Below, piece after piece: positions 1 through 7,157 of a stretch of 15,089 nucleotides of DNA. Below the pieces are notes generated by a model, which saw nothing but the letters and a program-made list of their open reading frames with translations, was not told the origin of the DNA and did not search any database. Positions within the stretch are counted from its first letter, which is position 1; each line of letters begins with the position of its first letter. The translations under genes were made by a program, and so were the position numbers. Source of the stretch: an uncultured Chlamydiae bacterium (GTDB lineage Bacteria > Chlamydiota > Chlamydiia > Chlamydiales > SM23-39); assembly GCA_903864395.1 (NCBI GenBank), contig CAIPFQ010000227.1:1-15089 (forward strand), given 5' to 3'.

Positions 1-14
1 GCAAAAGCTTGTCG

Positions 15-204
15 TAACCTCGACTTTGCAACTTTTTTGGGTTGGATGCCTCGGGAGATTTGTTCTCGGGGGCGTTATTTAAATCGGGAAGGGGTTAAAA
101 ACCCCTGCCTGGTTTAAATCATCGCCCAGTTCGACCATAGGGCGAACGTCCGGGGGCAAATAGCCAAGGCAGGCAGCCCACAAAAGCTGCAAAGTCGAGT
201 TAAT
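15..204. repeat. Long copy of a terminally inverted, hairpin-rich repeat (MITE-like)
   Basis: The core runs from about 19 to 199 and both ends carry CTCGACTTTGCA in inverted orientation. The arms continue as an imperfect inverted repeat of about 26 bp. A second copy of the same arms is at 9576-9677. This copy has an extra 84-bp insert (73-156), bounded by GGGGG at 68-72 and 152-156, and about 5 extra bases near 168-172. It encodes no protein. The flanks GTAAC and TTAAT share only TAA, so a target duplication is not clear here. It begins 6 bp beyond the stop of the minus-strand gene at 210, so it could also act as a transcription terminator or 3'-UTR structure. Seen directly: the repeat and its inverted ends. 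Inferred: a non-autonomous mobile element. Confidence 0.8.
77..119. other. 20-bp hairpin inside the long repeat copy
   Basis: Positions 77-96 pair with 100-119 around a 3-base AAA loop. Eighteen pairs are Watson-Crick, or G-U wobble in RNA of one strand, with a single A/G mismatch near the middle and further wobble near the base. The top of the stem is GGGGTT/AACCCC. A second small stem (TCGCCC 122-127 with GGGCGA 140-145) follows, and it competes with GTTCG 129-133 / CGAAC 143-147. This insert is absent from the short copy at 9576-9677. Confidence 0.6.
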
Positions 205-209
205 CTAAG

Positions 210-1553
210 CTATTTTGCTATATAGGTCAGATGCTTCACATACTCTGCCCACGTAGCCTCGTTTTCGTAAGGCGGCAGTGCGTGGGCGCTTTTTTTCTCC
301 GTAGGGCCGTGAACGTTTGTTATCCTTTTTATGCTTTCAACTTTATCTTTCAGAGAACTCTCGAGTACTTCTGTAGATTTTTCAGGAACAAAATAATCTT
401 TATCTGTATCGATGAGAATGACTTTATTGGTGCGACTTTTCTTTTCCTTGATGTTCTTAAATTTTTCCTGTGTATCAAAACCATCCTGAATTGCGTCTGT
501 ATCATCAGAATCTTTCAGTGCCTCAAGACCGTACTTCGCAGTGAGCTTACCAAGTCCGCAGTATCCTTGATGCTCAAAAAGAGCTTTCATAGAGGAGAAG
601 GTATTGTGCGCGACAAAATTTACGCGCTCATCGATGTGCGCTTTAAAGAGGTGTGCGTTGATGGCCGCGCCCTGGCAAAAGCCAGAGAGGTAGATGTTTT
701 GGGCGGCATATTTGTTTTTTACTTGTTGATATACGGCCTCTGCATCAAGATAAATCCCTTTTTCTGTCGCTCTGCCTACACTCCCCTCCGTCCCTCTTGG
801 ATCCCATACGGTAATGTCATAGCCTGCAGCTAGATGCAACCATATCACTTTGCGATCCATACACATACTTCTTCCTGGCGAATGCGTATGTAAAATGCAG
901 ATAGGTTCCTCTTCTGTTTTTTCTAACTCCCTGTTTGTCTCTGGGAGCAGGGCGGCTTTACACTCTATATCGTTGATTTTAACTGTTTTGAAGGAAACTC
1001 CAAATTTTTGGAGGGCTTTTTCAAAGTCTTCTGTGTTTTTAGTTTCTTTGTCTGTAGCCTCTGGAGGCAGTAAACAATTCCTTTTCTCTCCATTGAATGT
1101 GCAGGTTGTGCGTTCAGCCTTTAAACCTTCAAATTTTTTAAAAAATGTACTTGCCTTAAAGGACATTGTGTGGATTGTGTTTTTTGTTTGACCCGTTGCT
1201 TTAACATCCTCTCCCCCTTCTTCTTTCCATTTCTCAAGAAATTTCTTTCCTTCATTCAGTCGGGTTGGGTCAATGACCTTGTCTTTACGATAAACAGGCT
1301 TTCCTGTTTCGAAGCAACCAATAACGCATACGCTGCCTTTTGAATCCATGGCGCCGAGTTGAAAAACGAGAATACGGGCAAAATAACCAAAGATTGCTTG
1401 AGCGATTTTTTTTGTTTTTTTGCATAACGCATTGTATGCTATCGTGATACACGATTGTTGTTGCCCTTGGAACTGACTTGTAGATATAAGCACTAATTTC
1501 TCCGTTTTGTGCTTATATTGTACTTGTTTTATTAGTAAAAAATCAAGGTTCAA
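210..1553 (-). CDS. CHLPS 43 kDa (DUF818-type) alpha/beta hydrolase-like protein
   Basis: A 447-residue protein if started at the TTG at 1553. The C-terminal half reads as an alpha/beta hydrolase: a strand and oxyanion region LHTHSPGRS (221-229), DPRGTEGS (251-258), a nucleophile elbow G-F-C-Q-G (291-295) with Cys293 where Ser is usual, a likely acid in LIDTDKD (380-386) and a late His in SAHALPP (H424) or VHGP (H415). The order and the YDITVWDPRG / GIYLDAEAVYQQV stretches match my memory of the Chlamydiae-specific CHLPS family, whose substrate is unknown. The N-terminus is uncertain. There is no ATG before 1349 (MDSKGS, residue 69), but residues 35-68 look coding (hydrophobic, AQAIFGYFARILVFQLG), so GTG or TTG starts are possible. 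It is divergent from rimO and its stop lies 6 bp from the long repeat. Family call fairly likely, activity unknown. Confidence 0.75.
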   Translation of the reverse strand: MNLDFLLIKQVQYKHKTEKLVLISTSQFQGQQQSCITIAYNALCKKTKKIAQAIFGYFARILVFQLGAMDSKGSVCVIGCFETGKPVYRKDKVIDPTRLNEGKKFLEKWKEEGGEDVKATGQTKNTIHTMSFKASTFFKKFEGLKAERTTCTFNGEKRNCLLPPEATDKETKNTEDFEKALQKFGVSFKTVKINDIECKAALLPETNRELEKTEEEPICILHTHSPGRSMCMDRKVIWLHLAAGYDITVWDPRGTEGSVGRATEKGIYLDAEAVYQQVKNKYAAQNIYLSGFCQGAAINAHLFKAHIDERVNFVAHNTFSSMKALFEHQGYCGLGKLTAKYGLEALKDSDDTDAIQDGFDTQEKFKNIKEKKSRTNKVILIDTDKDYFVPEKSTEVLESSLKDKVESIKRITNVHGPTEKKSAHALPPYENEATWAEYVKHLTYIAK

Positions 1554-1582
1554 TTTTTATTGAAATTTTTATTGAAATTTTT
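1554..1582. repeat. 12-bp tandem repeat, 2.4 copies, between divergent genes
   Basis: The unit TTTTTATTGAAA occurs at 1554-1565 and 1566-1577, followed by a partial TTTTT at 1578-1582. It sits in the AT-rich gap between the leftward hydrolase gene and rimO, where the divergent promoters must lie. It could tune promoter spacing or simply be slippage. No better-defined -35/-10 pair stands out here. Confidence 0.6.
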
Positions 1583-1619
1583 GGTGCGAAGGAAATCGAC
1601 ATCGGGTATATTCCTTCTC

Positions 1620-3014
1620 ATGTTGAACAGAAACCTTAACTTTCAGAATAAATTTCACTTTACGTCCTTGGGGTGCGCCCGCAACCTGGTGGACAGCGAG
1701 GTGATGATCGGTATCTTGTTGAAAGCGGGGTACGAAAACTCTCAGAGTCTTGAAGAGGCCGATTATTTGGTGGTCAATACCTGTGGATTTCTTGAGGCGT
1801 CGCGCCAGGAGGGGATCGAGACGATCGCGGCTCTTTTTGCCCAAAAAAAGAAAGAGGCCAAAGTGATTGTCGCAGGCTGCATGGTGCAGAAGCATGGAAG
1901 CATTCTGAAGGAGAAATTTCCTGAGATCCATTACCTTCTAGGCTCTGGCGATGTGGAAAAAATTTTGGAGGCTGTGACAGCGGGGCAGGCGGGCGCAGCG
2001 ATCACTTCGGCGCGCAGTTATTTAGAATGGGGCGAGGTGCCACGCACTGTGTCTACGCCGAAACACTATGCGTATTTAAAAATTGCTGAAGGATGCAAGA
2101 AACGATGCGCTTTCTGCATTATTCCGACGATTAAAGGGCCTTTGCGCAGCAAGAGCGAAGAAAGAGTTTTGCAAGAGTTTCGCGCTCTTTTATCTCAAGG
2201 GGTCTTTGAAATCATTTTGATTGCCCAAGACCTTGGCGATTTTGGGAAAGATCGCAAAGAAAAAGGGGCGCTCGCAAAACTTTTGCGAGAAATGCTCAAG
2301 ATAGAAAAAAACTTTTGGATTCGCCTCTTGTATCTTTATCCCGACGAGATCGATGAAGAGCTTGTCGCTGTGATCAAAAGCGATCCGAGAATTTGCCCCT
2401 ATCTCGACATGCCCATTCAGCACATTAACAACGATATGCTTAAAGCAATGCACCGGACGACCTCCAAAGAACAGATTTTGGAGACGATCGCTTTGCTGCG
2501 CCGCGAGGTGCCGGAGGTGGCAATCCGAACGAGTCTGATGGTTGGATTTCCTGGAGAGACCGAAGAACAATTTGCCGAACTTTTGAATTTTGTGAAAAAA
2601 GTGCCCCTGGACAATGTCGGTGTGTTTCAATTTTCTTTGGAAAAAGAGGCCTATGCGGCAAGGCTTGAAGGGCAAATTGCCCCTGAGATCAAGCAAGATC
2701 GCTTTGAAAGGCTTGTTGAGGCGCAACTAAAAAGTGTGCGCAAGCGCAATAAGCTATGGGTCGGCAAGATCGTGCGCGCCGTTGTAGAAGGGTTTCATCC
2801 TGAATCGAATCTTTTGCTTCGCGCCCGCCACAGCGGTCAATGCCCTGAGATCGACGGACAGATTATTATTAACGATCCTCGCGGCGTAACATCGTTCGGA
2901 GAGTTTTATGACGTGGAAATCACCGATGTCGCAGATTACGATCTGATTGGCCGTGTTGTTGAAGTGAAAAAACCCGGGCGCTCCTCATGCAAACTCTCCC
3001 TCGTCTCAAATTAA
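1620..3014 (+). CDS. rimO: Ribosomal protein S12 methylthiotransferase RimO
   Basis: A cytoplasmic radical-SAM enzyme that adds a methylthio group to an aspartate of ribosomal protein S12. From the ATG at 1620 it is 464 residues, normal for the family. The N-terminal MTTase domain has its three cluster cysteines at C19 (TSLGCARN), C55 (VNTCGF) and C87 (VAGCM). The radical-SAM CxxxCxxC is C159-C163-C166 (EGCKKRCAFC), followed by YLDMPIQH and MVGFPGETEEQF. The C-terminal ~70 residues fit a TRAM RNA/protein-binding domain. NLVDSEVM and the spacing favour RimO over MiaB or MtaB. A TTG at 1560 would add 20 residues of low-complexity sequence and is rejected; the ATG at 1620 lacks a strong Shine-Dalgarno. 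Its 3' end overlaps rlmI by 28 bp, so the two are probably co-translated. Confidence 0.95.
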   Translation: MLNRNLNFQNKFHFTSLGCARNLVDSEVMIGILLKAGYENSQSLEEADYLVVNTCGFLEASRQEGIETIAALFAQKKKEAKVIVAGCMVQKHGSILKEKFPEIHYLLGSGDVEKILEAVTAGQAGAAITSARSYLEWGEVPRTVSTPKHYAYLKIAEGCKKRCAFCIIPTIKGPLRSKSEERVLQEFRALLSQGVFEIILIAQDLGDFGKDRKEKGALAKLLREMLKIEKNFWIRLLYLYPDEIDEELVAVIKSDPRICPYLDMPIQHINNDMLKAMHRTTSKEQILETIALLRREVPEVAIRTSLMVGFPGETEEQFAELLNFVKKVPLDNVGVFQFSLEKEAYAARLEGQIAPEIKQDRFERLVEAQLKSVRKRNKLWVGKIVRAVVEGFHPESNLLLRARHSGQCPEIDGQIIINDPRGVTSFGEFYDVEITDVADYDLIGRVVEVKKPGRSSCKLSLVSN

Positions 3015-4150
3015 AAAAAGGCAAAGAAAAGCCGCTTCTCCAAAAGCATCACTGGATTTATTCAGGAGCGGTGTCCTTCCTTCCAGAAGGAAGCATGGCG
3101 CAAGTGGTTTCCTCTGCCGACGCGCTTCTCGGCATTGCCTTTTTAAGCCGAGGCCAATCCATCGTTGGCCATATGATCGCCTTTGGCGAAGAATCGGTAG
3201 AAGAGGCTGTGCGCGATCGTATTAAAAAAGCCATTGCACTGCGCAAATCTTGGTTTGATCCTTGCCACACAAACGCTGTCCGTTTAGTGAATGCGGAAGG
3301 GGATGGAATGCCAGGTCTTATTGTAGACGCGTATGCAAAAACGGTGGTGATCCAGATTTCCCATGCAGCGCTAGAGCCTCTCAAAGATCTGATCGTAAAG
3401 GCTCTTGTTCAAGAGTTTTCCCCTCAAACAATCTATGAAAAATCGACCTCTTCCCTCAGAAAAAAAGGGGGAATGGCGGAGGCTCGCTCTCTTTTGTACG
3501 GCGAACAGTGCCCTGAGGTAACCGTTTTGGAAAATGGACTGCACTTTGCTGTCGATGTGCAAACGGGGCAAAAGACCGGGCTTTTTCTCGATCAACGGGA
3601 GATGCGCCAGCTTGTACGCGAGCATGCGCAAGGGAGACGGGTTTTGAACGGGTTTGCCTATACAGGAGGGTTTTCTGTGACGGCTCTCGCTGGCGGCGCT
3701 CTTTTTGTCGATAGCGTAGAGATCAGCGCTCGATGCAGGGCACCCCTGGAAAAAAACCTTGCCCTCAACGGACTGAGCGCAAACCATTGCTTTATTGAGG
3801 CCGACGTTTTTGAATTTTTAAAAACCTCTCCCTTATCGTATGATTTTGTGATCCTCGATCCCCCCGCTTTTGTTAAAAAAAAAGACGATCTTGTCAATGC
3901 GTTCCGCGCTTATAAAGAGCTGAATCGACAGGCGATGGAAAAAATGCCCTCGGGCTCGCTCCTCTTGACTTGTTCTTGCTCCTGCCATGTCGACGAAGCG
4001 CTTTTTCAAAACATTCTCTTTCGCGCGAGCTTGGAGTCTAAACGATCGGTTCGCATTCTCGGTCGCCACCGAGGGGCTTTGGATCACCCCATCTCAGTTT
4101 TTCATCCAGAAAGTTCTTATTTAAAAAGTTTCTTGCTCTACATTGATTAG
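2987..4150 (+). CDS. rlmI: RlmI-family 23S rRNA m5C methyltransferase
   Basis: A SAM-dependent class I methyltransferase, 387 residues, of the RlmI/YccW type that makes m5C in 23S rRNA (C1962 in E. coli). An N-terminal PUA-like domain (about 5-75, with HHWIYSGAV) precedes the RlmI linker motif GQKTGLFLDQR (194-204). The SAM site is NGFAYTGGFS (221-230) and VDSVEIS (241-247), then the catalytic motif DPPAF (291-295) and a Cys-rich SCSCHV (330-335) expected to supply the nucleophile. The ATG at 2987 gives the usual N-terminus and overlaps rimO by 28 bp with no clear Shine-Dalgarno, suggesting translational coupling. The 3' end overlaps the convergent metK by 30 bp. Family certain; exact rRNA site inferred from the family. 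Confidence 0.9.
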   Translation: MQTLPRLKLKKGKEKPLLQKHHWIYSGAVSFLPEGSMAQVVSSADALLGIAFLSRGQSIVGHMIAFGEESVEEAVRDRIKKAIALRKSWFDPCHTNAVRLVNAEGDGMPGLIVDAYAKTVVIQISHAALEPLKDLIVKALVQEFSPQTIYEKSTSSLRKKGGMAEARSLLYGEQCPEVTVLENGLHFAVDVQTGQKTGLFLDQREMRQLVREHAQGRRVLNGFAYTGGFSVTALAGGALFVDSVEISARCRAPLEKNLALNGLSANHCFIEADVFEFLKTSPLSYDFVILDPPAFVKKKDDLVNAFRAYKELNRQAMEKMPSGSLLLTCSCSCHVDEALFQNILFRASLESKRSVRILGRHRGALDHPISVFHPESSYLKSFLLYID

Positions 4151-5263
4151 AATCGGTTGCTGGCTTTTGATCGTTTCCCAAGAAAATTCGGAGCGTCCAA
4201 AATGCCCATACACAGCGCTGTTTTGGTAGATTGGACGCCTTAGATCCAGCGTCTGAATGATGCTTTTGACGGAGGTGTCGAGCAGGCCATCGGAAAATGC
4301 TTGGATTTCGGCGTCTGGGGCTGTATGCGTGCCAAAAGTTTCTATTTGGGTCATTACAGGGCGCGCCCTCCCGATGACATAAGCCAAAGCGACCTCGCAT
4401 CGACTCGCAAGGCCCGCTGCGACAATATTTTTCGCGATATAGCGCGCTCCATAAGCCCCTGAACGGTCGACTTTGCTCGGGTCTTTTCCAGAAAAAGCAC
4501 CGCCACCAACACGGGCGTAGCCACCATAGGAGTCAACGATGATTTTTCGTCCCGTTAACCCTGCATCGGTTTTAGGTCCTGGAATATACCAAAGACCTGT
4601 TCCGTTGATAATGATTGTAGATGGCATAGCTAAACCATACGCTTGCATCACGGGAGCGATAACGGCAGGAATCACTTCCTGCGTCAAAATCTTATGGTCA
4701 ATTTCTTCAGAATGGGCCACCGCCATGACCACAGTTTCTACCCAGGGATTTTTTCCCTCTTCATAGGCAACAGTCACCTGGGATTTTCCATCAGGACGGA
4801 CAAAGGGGAGGGTTTTGTTCTCTCGCACGAAATCGAGTTGGCGCGCCAAAGCATGCGCTAAAACAATAGGCAATGGCATCAGCTCTGGCGTTTCCAGACA
4901 CGCATAGCCAAACATCATGCCTTGATCACCAGCGCCCTCATCATCGCCAATGCCGAGAGCAATCTCGGGCGATTGTTGGTGGATATGGACCGTCACAGGG
5001 GAAAGGTGGGAAAAACCCCACGCGGGGTTTGTGTATCCAAGTCTTGCGACAGTGGCTCGAGCGATGCTTTTGAAGTCGATGCGCGCCGTCGTGCTCACTT
5101 CTCCAAAAAGGGCGATGCAATTATTGCCTAGAGCGACCTCAATGCCTGATTTTACAAAGGGATCTTGCGCCAAAAGCGCATCTAAAATAGCGTCGCTGAT
5201 TTGATCCGCGATCTTATCAGGGTGCCCTGCGCACACAGACTCTGAAGAAAAAAGTTTTGCCAT
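4121..5263 (-). CDS. metK: S-adenosylmethionine synthetase MetK
   Basis: Makes SAM from methionine and ATP. From the ATG at 5263 it is 380 residues, close to the usual 380-400. Visible signatures are GHPDKIADQISDA (13-25), the metal/phosphate signature GAGDQGMMFGYA (110-121), DGKSQVTVAYE (158-168), DAGLTGRKIIVDSYGG (233-248) and the glycine-rich loop GGGAFSGKDPSKVDRS (253-268). The usual FVIGGP before DAGLTGRK is WYIPGP here, which marks a divergent subtype. The start at 5263 has GGAAG about 9 bases upstream, and longer in-frame starts read into a promoter with a dyad. The catalytic motifs are intact, so it looks functional. Neighbouring rimO, rlmI and trmB all consume SAM. It is convergent with rlmI, sharing 30 bp of 3' coding sequence. 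Confidence 0.97.
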   Translation of the reverse strand: MAKLFSSESVCAGHPDKIADQISDAILDALLAQDPFVKSGIEVALGNNCIALFGEVSTTARIDFKSIARATVARLGYTNPAWGFSHLSPVTVHIHQQSPEIALGIGDDEGAGDQGMMFGYACLETPELMPLPIVLAHALARQLDFVRENKTLPFVRPDGKSQVTVAYEEGKNPWVETVVMAVAHSEEIDHKILTQEVIPAVIAPVMQAYGLAMPSTIIINGTGLWYIPGPKTDAGLTGRKIIVDSYGGYARVGGGAFSGKDPSKVDRSGAYGARYIAKNIVAAGLASRCEVALAYVIGRARPVMTQIETFGTHTAPDAEIQAFSDGLLDTSVKSIIQTLDLRRPIYQNSAVYGHFGRSEFSWETIKSQQPILINVEQETF

Positions 5264-5297
5264 AAGCCAACTTCCAAGAATTTTGGTTTCTTTCAAA

Positions 5298-5327
5298 ACT
5301 ATACGAAAAATCGTTTTTCGTAAACAA
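5298..5327 (-). promoter_or_regulatory. metK promoter with an operator-like perfect dyad
   Basis: On the minus strand TTGTTT (5322-5327) and TATAGT (5298-5303) are 18 bases apart, placing transcription start near 5291, 28 bases before the ATG. A perfect inverted repeat with 9-base arms, TACGAAAAA and TTTTTCGTA around TCG, occupies 5302-5322, exactly between and overlapping the two boxes. The position suits a repressor operator. No T-tract follows the dyad in the right place for a terminator, and I see no SAM-riboswitch fold in the short leader. Confidence 0.5.
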
Positions 5328-5370
5328 AGATCGAAATGTTTGCAGTCTCGGTTAACCCTCGGAAAAACAG

Positions 5371-5400
5371 TTGCCATGACGCTCTTTAATCTTCTATACT
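5371..5400 (+). promoter_or_regulatory. Promoter of the pip operon, giving a leaderless start
   Basis: TTGCCA (5371-5376), an 18-base spacer and TATACT (5395-5400) make a good sigma-70-type promoter. The ATG at 5408 begins 7 bases after the -10 box, about where transcription should start. No Shine-Dalgarno precedes the ATG. Confidence 0.55.
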
Positions 5401-5407
5401 TGCGAGT

Positions 5408-6349
5408 ATGAGAATAAAATACCCTTCGATTGAACCGTATCGCACTGGATTTTTAGAGGTTGACTCTGGGCATTCCCTTTATTGGGAAGAATCTGGCAAC
5501 CCAAAAGGACTCCCTGTCATCTTTCTTCATGGGGGCCCCGGCTCTGGGACAGATGCAGGGAATCGCGGCTACTTTAATCCAAAAATATATCGAATTATTT
5601 TAATGGATCAGCGCGGCTCTGGGAAAAGTAGCCCCCACGCAAGCTTGCTTGAGAACACGACGTGGCACCTCGTCGCCGATATCGAAAGGCTTCGAACAAC
5701 GCTCAAAATTGAAAAATGGGTGGTTTTTGGTGGCTCCTGGGGGAGCACTCTTGCTCTCACTTATGCTGAGACGCATCCAGAAAAAGTTTTGCATCTGATT
5801 GTGCGCGGGATTTTTCTTGTGAGAAAAAAAGAAATTGATTGGTTTTATCAATTTGGCGCTCATCATATTTTAACGGATCATTGGGAAAAATTCATAGCCC
5901 CTATTCCTCCTGAGGAAAGAGGCTCTCTCGTTAACGCTTATTATAAGCGGCTGACATCGCAAGATAGGGCTGTGAGGAGAGAGGCTGCCCACGCCTGGTC
6001 TGCCTGGGAAGGGGCTGCCTTGAAGCTGCGTTTCGATCCGACCCTGTACGATCAATTTACCCAAACGGATCACGCGGACGCTTTGGCTCGGATTGAATGT
6101 CATTATTTTATCAACAAGGGTTTTTTTCAAACTGACAATTGGTTGTTAGAGCACGCAGAAGCTCTAGCGCAGATTCCAGGGTGCATTGTTCAGGGACGCT
6201 ACGATATGGTTTGTCCCTTTGAGAGCGCTTGGGAGCTGCATAAGGCGTGGCCAAAAGCGCAATTCATTGTGGTCCCAGACGCTGGGCATTCAGCGAGCGA
6301 GCCTGGAATTGTTGACGCCTTGATTCGAGGCTTAGATGCGTTGGGTTGA
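5408..6349 (+). CDS. pip: Proline iminopeptidase (peptidase family S33)
   Basis: A cytoplasmic alpha/beta-hydrolase exopeptidase that removes N-terminal proline from peptides; 313 residues is typical. The opening YPSIEPYRTGFLEVDSGH and YWEESGNP are the standard N-terminus, which fixes the start at 5408. The oxyanion motif HGGPGSG (41-47) is followed by DQRGSGKS (67-74), the nucleophile elbow GGSWGS (S110), the cap-domain WSAWEGA (197-203), the acid D266 in GRYDMVCP and H294 in DAGHS. The triad is complete. It is first in a five-gene operon; the next gene overlaps its end by 14 bp. The operon promoter at 5371-5400 implies a leaderless message. Confidence 0.95.
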   Translation: MRIKYPSIEPYRTGFLEVDSGHSLYWEESGNPKGLPVIFLHGGPGSGTDAGNRGYFNPKIYRIILMDQRGSGKSSPHASLLENTTWHLVADIERLRTTLKIEKWVVFGGSWGSTLALTYAETHPEKVLHLIVRGIFLVRKKEIDWFYQFGAHHILTDHWEKFIAPIPPEERGSLVNAYYKRLTSQDRAVRREAAHAWSAWEGAALKLRFDPTLYDQFTQTDHADALARIECHYFINKGFFQTDNWLLEHAEALAQIPGCIVQGRYDMVCPFESAWELHKAWPKAQFIVVPDAGHSASEPGIVDALIRGLDALG

Positions 6350-7157
6350 TTTAGAAAAAGCCTTTACACGCGCGCTCCTTCTTTCCATTTCAAAAAAAAA
6401 GCTTTTGTTAGCGTTTCCAGCCATTGTCCTTTGCAGTTTAGTCGCTATTGTCTGTGGCGCTTTGGGCTTGCATGCCAGTGAATGGATGGCTATGAGTTTA
6501 GGTTTTTTGGCTTACCTCCTCTCCTCTGGGCTTTTGCTCACTCTGGGGGTTTTGATTATTCGTCTTCATCACCACGAATCTAAGCAAAAATCTCTTCCGA
6601 TCAAAGATCTGATTTATGGAAGTCTCGATCTGCTTATCGGAACTTCTTATTTGTCCATTGTTCCTGTTTTGGCCTATCTTTTTCTTTGGGGATGTTTTGG
6701 GCTCTTTATTCTTCTGCAAAAAATCCCTCTTTTGGGAAACCTGTTTAGCATCCTTTTTGCCTTTGGCCCTTTCCTTCTTATTTTTATCGCACTCCTTTTG
6801 TGTATGTTTAATATAGCTCTTCTCTTTTTTGTAGCTCCGCCGATCGCTCTGCAATCGTTGCAAAAAGTGTCTCTCTTGCGTCGGCTTAAACATCTTTTAG
6901 ATCAAAAGTTTTTGAGCTGTCTGGTTTTGTTCTTCATCGCTCTTTTCCCCATTTTTCTTGTGGGAGGGCTTCTTTGTATTGCGGCCGCTCTGACGCAGCT
7001 CAGTTTTATCATTGAGACGCGCTTTCTTGGCTTTGCGATTGAATGGTTTTTGATTATGGTTCCTTTTTCCGCAATCCTCTCTCCTGCGGTTGTTTTCTTT
7101 TTTAATTTTGCAGCGGAAAGCTATCAGATTTTGCAAAAAGTCGATAAGGAACTATGA
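6336..7157 (+). CDS. Multi-pass inner-membrane protein of unknown function
   Basis: A 273-residue, very hydrophobic protein with about six membrane segments, roughly at residues 24-46, 54-76, 100-130, 135-165, 190-218 and 232-262. Short charged loops separate them (HHHESKQKS near 78-86, LRRLKHLLDQK near 180-191). I see no transporter signature or catalytic motif. The ATG lies inside pip (14-bp overlap) and the stop overlaps the next ATG by 4 bp (ATGA), so it is translationally coupled on both sides. It probably belongs to a lineage-specific family; function unknown. Confidence 0.75.
   Translation: MRWVDLEKAFTRALLLSISKKKLLLAFPAIVLCSLVAIVCGALGLHASEWMAMSLGFLAYLLSSGLLLTLGVLIIRLHHHESKQKSLPIKDLIYGSLDLLIGTSYLSIVPVLAYLFLWGCFGLFILLQKIPLLGNLFSILFAFGPFLLIFIALLLCMFNIALLFFVAPPIALQSLQKVSLLRRLKHLLDQKFLSCLVLFFIALFPIFLVGGLLCIAAALTQLSFIIETRFLGFAIEWFLIMVPFSAILSPAVVFFFNFAAESYQILQKVDKEL

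Noticed and set aside
15..204. CRISPR array or attachment site
   Set aside because: There is one inverted-repeat unit, not regularly spaced direct repeats, no cas gene, and no integrase in the window.
231..833. A 200-residue plus-strand ORF antisense to the CHLPS-type gene
   Set aside because: It is Cys/Phe-rich with no recognisable domain and lies fully opposite a gene with clear hydrolase motifs.
1560..1619. N-terminal extension of RimO from TTG
   Set aside because: It translates the 12-bp tandem repeat into low-complexity residues and is not needed; the ATG at 1620 gives the usual N-terminus.
5264..5407. A SAM riboswitch upstream of metK
   Set aside because: The leader implied by the best promoter is only about 28 bases and no multi-stem aptamer fold is visible.
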